Below, piece by piece: positions 62,881 through 64,000 of a stretch of 64,000 nt of DNA (the stretch's first letter is position 1; each line of letters starts with the position of its first letter). The position numbers and the translations under genes were made by a program. Source of the DNA: Balanoglossus misakiensis (Eukaryota; Hemichordata); assembly GCA_040954595.2 (NCBI GenBank), contig CM082596.2:1798001-1862000 (forward strand), given 5' to 3'. The notes beneath the pieces are model-generated. The model did not search any database. It was not told the DNA's origin and was given only the letters and a program-made list of their open reading frames with translations.

Positions 62881-64000
62881 CTTGATGGTTCTGGCTTGCC
62901 ACCAGATTTGGAATGATGTTGAAATCGTGTACAGTGGATCTAATATACGGTACTTGCATGTAAAGCTATAATTACTTGTAATAAAGCTCCATGTGAGTGT
63001 GACTTTATAAGGGGCTATATAATGTACTAAATTTATATTGAACAGTTACCGGACAGTTGTATAGATAAAGATATTAAGACATAAACAGAGATATCATCTA
63101 AAATGGTAGGGACCGGTAGAGGGTTATCTCGTGATAACAATCTTCCATCTCGTGCTACAATTATCACGATAGTACATGTACACACTGCGTCAATATATGA
63201 TATGAAAATGATATGGAAATCTTTACGATATACATCACAAAGTATATTTTTACTCACTGTTTTGATTGTGAAAAAACTAGTCAGTATACAAAATCTGCTG
63301 GTTAGATGCAACTTGAGATTGCAACGTACTTTTGCTACAAGATAGTAATCTGATATGTGACTCAAGAAATGGACATATGGGAGTGATGTTTACTACTCTT
63401 TATGACAAATTATCTGAATTACAGCTGGTGTACTTTGTTTCGGTTCCCAGCTTTGTACCATCTTATTGCATGGTGTACTTTTTATACGTTGTTTATGATG
63501 GGTGTACCTGTAGCACAGTTTCAGCAATATTTAATGTGTCAAATCCGATTTACCCCTTTTCACAGATAAAAACCAGGTGTGAACTGAATGTCCTAATATG
63601 ATACATTTCTTTGGACACCAAGACACAAGTTGTAACTTTGTTTGTTCTATCGATTTTGAGGGTATATAAGAGGCAGTTGATTTGGGAAAACTGCTTTGGG
63701 TCAAATGAAACAGTCTATACTACTTTGAGTTATTTTAGGAACAACTCTACAAGTAAAGTTATTGATTATTAACATATTTTATTCATCTTTGCAAAGTAAC
63801 ATCACTGTAAAGTTGATCGCCGTTTTCTTTCGGCCAATAGAGGTCTTCGTAAGAATCACAAAGAAATGTCAAAGAAATAACAATGCCCATGGACCTTATA
63901 AATATAAAACAAGACCAACTTAGTTATGAAATTTATGTTGACTGTGACATTCTGATGAATTTACAAAAAATATCAACTCATTACCCTTGAACTTTAGATA
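62881..64000. other. 5' flank of the CUB/SMB gene and right edge
   Basis: No coding exon is supported. Minus-strand CTTATAAAG (plus 63002-63010) is a possible TATA box for the CUB/SMB gene, which would give a 5' UTR of about 95 nt. A plus-strand TATATAAG is listed separately. Confidence 0.4.
63663..63670 (+). promoter_or_regulatory. Candidate TATA box on the plus strand
   Basis: TATATAAG in the context GAGGGTATATAAGAGGCAG matches a strong TATA consensus. A transcript starting near 63695 would run off the right edge of the window. No start codon or exon can be tied to it here. Confidence 0.3.

Noticed and set aside
1-64000. CRISPR arrays, operons, prophage or bacterial defence genes
   Set aside because: All supported genes are intron-containing animal genes; the tandem repeats seen are micro- and minisatellites without spacer structure.

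Overview
This is a stretch of eukaryotic nuclear DNA. It is AT-rich, its genes are split by GT-AG introns (one GC-AG), and there are no operons, ribosome binding sites or prokaryotic genes. The five protein families all belong to animals, and short introns mix with one 25 kb intron. Microsatellites, a 17-bp minisatellite and a short TTAA-flanked inverted-repeat element are also present. I infer a non-vertebrate bilaterian, probably a marine invertebrate, but I cannot name the species. Exon boundaries below were worked out by hand from splice sites, reading phase and remembered human homologues; no transcript or database was consulted.

Layout. 1-1.8 kb (minus): five exons of a GDAP1-like glutathione-S-transferase-fold protein. 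2.4-3.9 kb (minus): four exons of mitochondrial ribosomal protein L10 (MRPL10). 5.0-8.5 kb (plus): eleven exons of hyccin/FAM126, in a head-to-head arrangement with MRPL10 and with two perfect CRE sites upstream. 12.3-46.1 kb (minus): seventeen coding exons of alpha-catulin (CTNNAL1), whose first intron is 25.5 kb. 47.2-55.1 kb (plus): seven exons of a tamalin/GRASP/CYTIP-family PDZ scaffold, divergent from CTNNAL1. 56.9-62.9 kb (minus): a twelve-exon secreted protein alternating CUB and somatomedin-B domains. The last 1.1 kb has no gene I can support.

The reading phases sum to whole codons in every model: 276, 249, 465, 762, 519 and 874 residues. The genes do not form one pathway. Hyccin (plasma-membrane PI4KA complex), alpha-catulin (Rho/dystrobrevin scaffold) and tamalin (receptor trafficking scaffold) all work at the cell cortex, but I see that as coincidence. 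Neighbouring genes alternate between head-to-head pairs (MRPL10/hyccin, CTNNAL1/tamalin) and tail-to-tail pairs (hyccin/CTNNAL1, tamalin/CUB-SMB), with candidate poly(A) signals placed accordingly.

The most unusual items are the CUB/somatomedin-B protein with all-phase-1 exons, a roughly 290-bp direct duplication in one of its introns, an 81-bp coding repeat in the tamalin tail with a PDZ-ligand-like C-terminus, a GC-AG intron in the same gene, and a probable piggyBac-type MITE with a second partial copy 4 kb away. I found no CRISPR array, viral genome, toxin gene or new molecular system.
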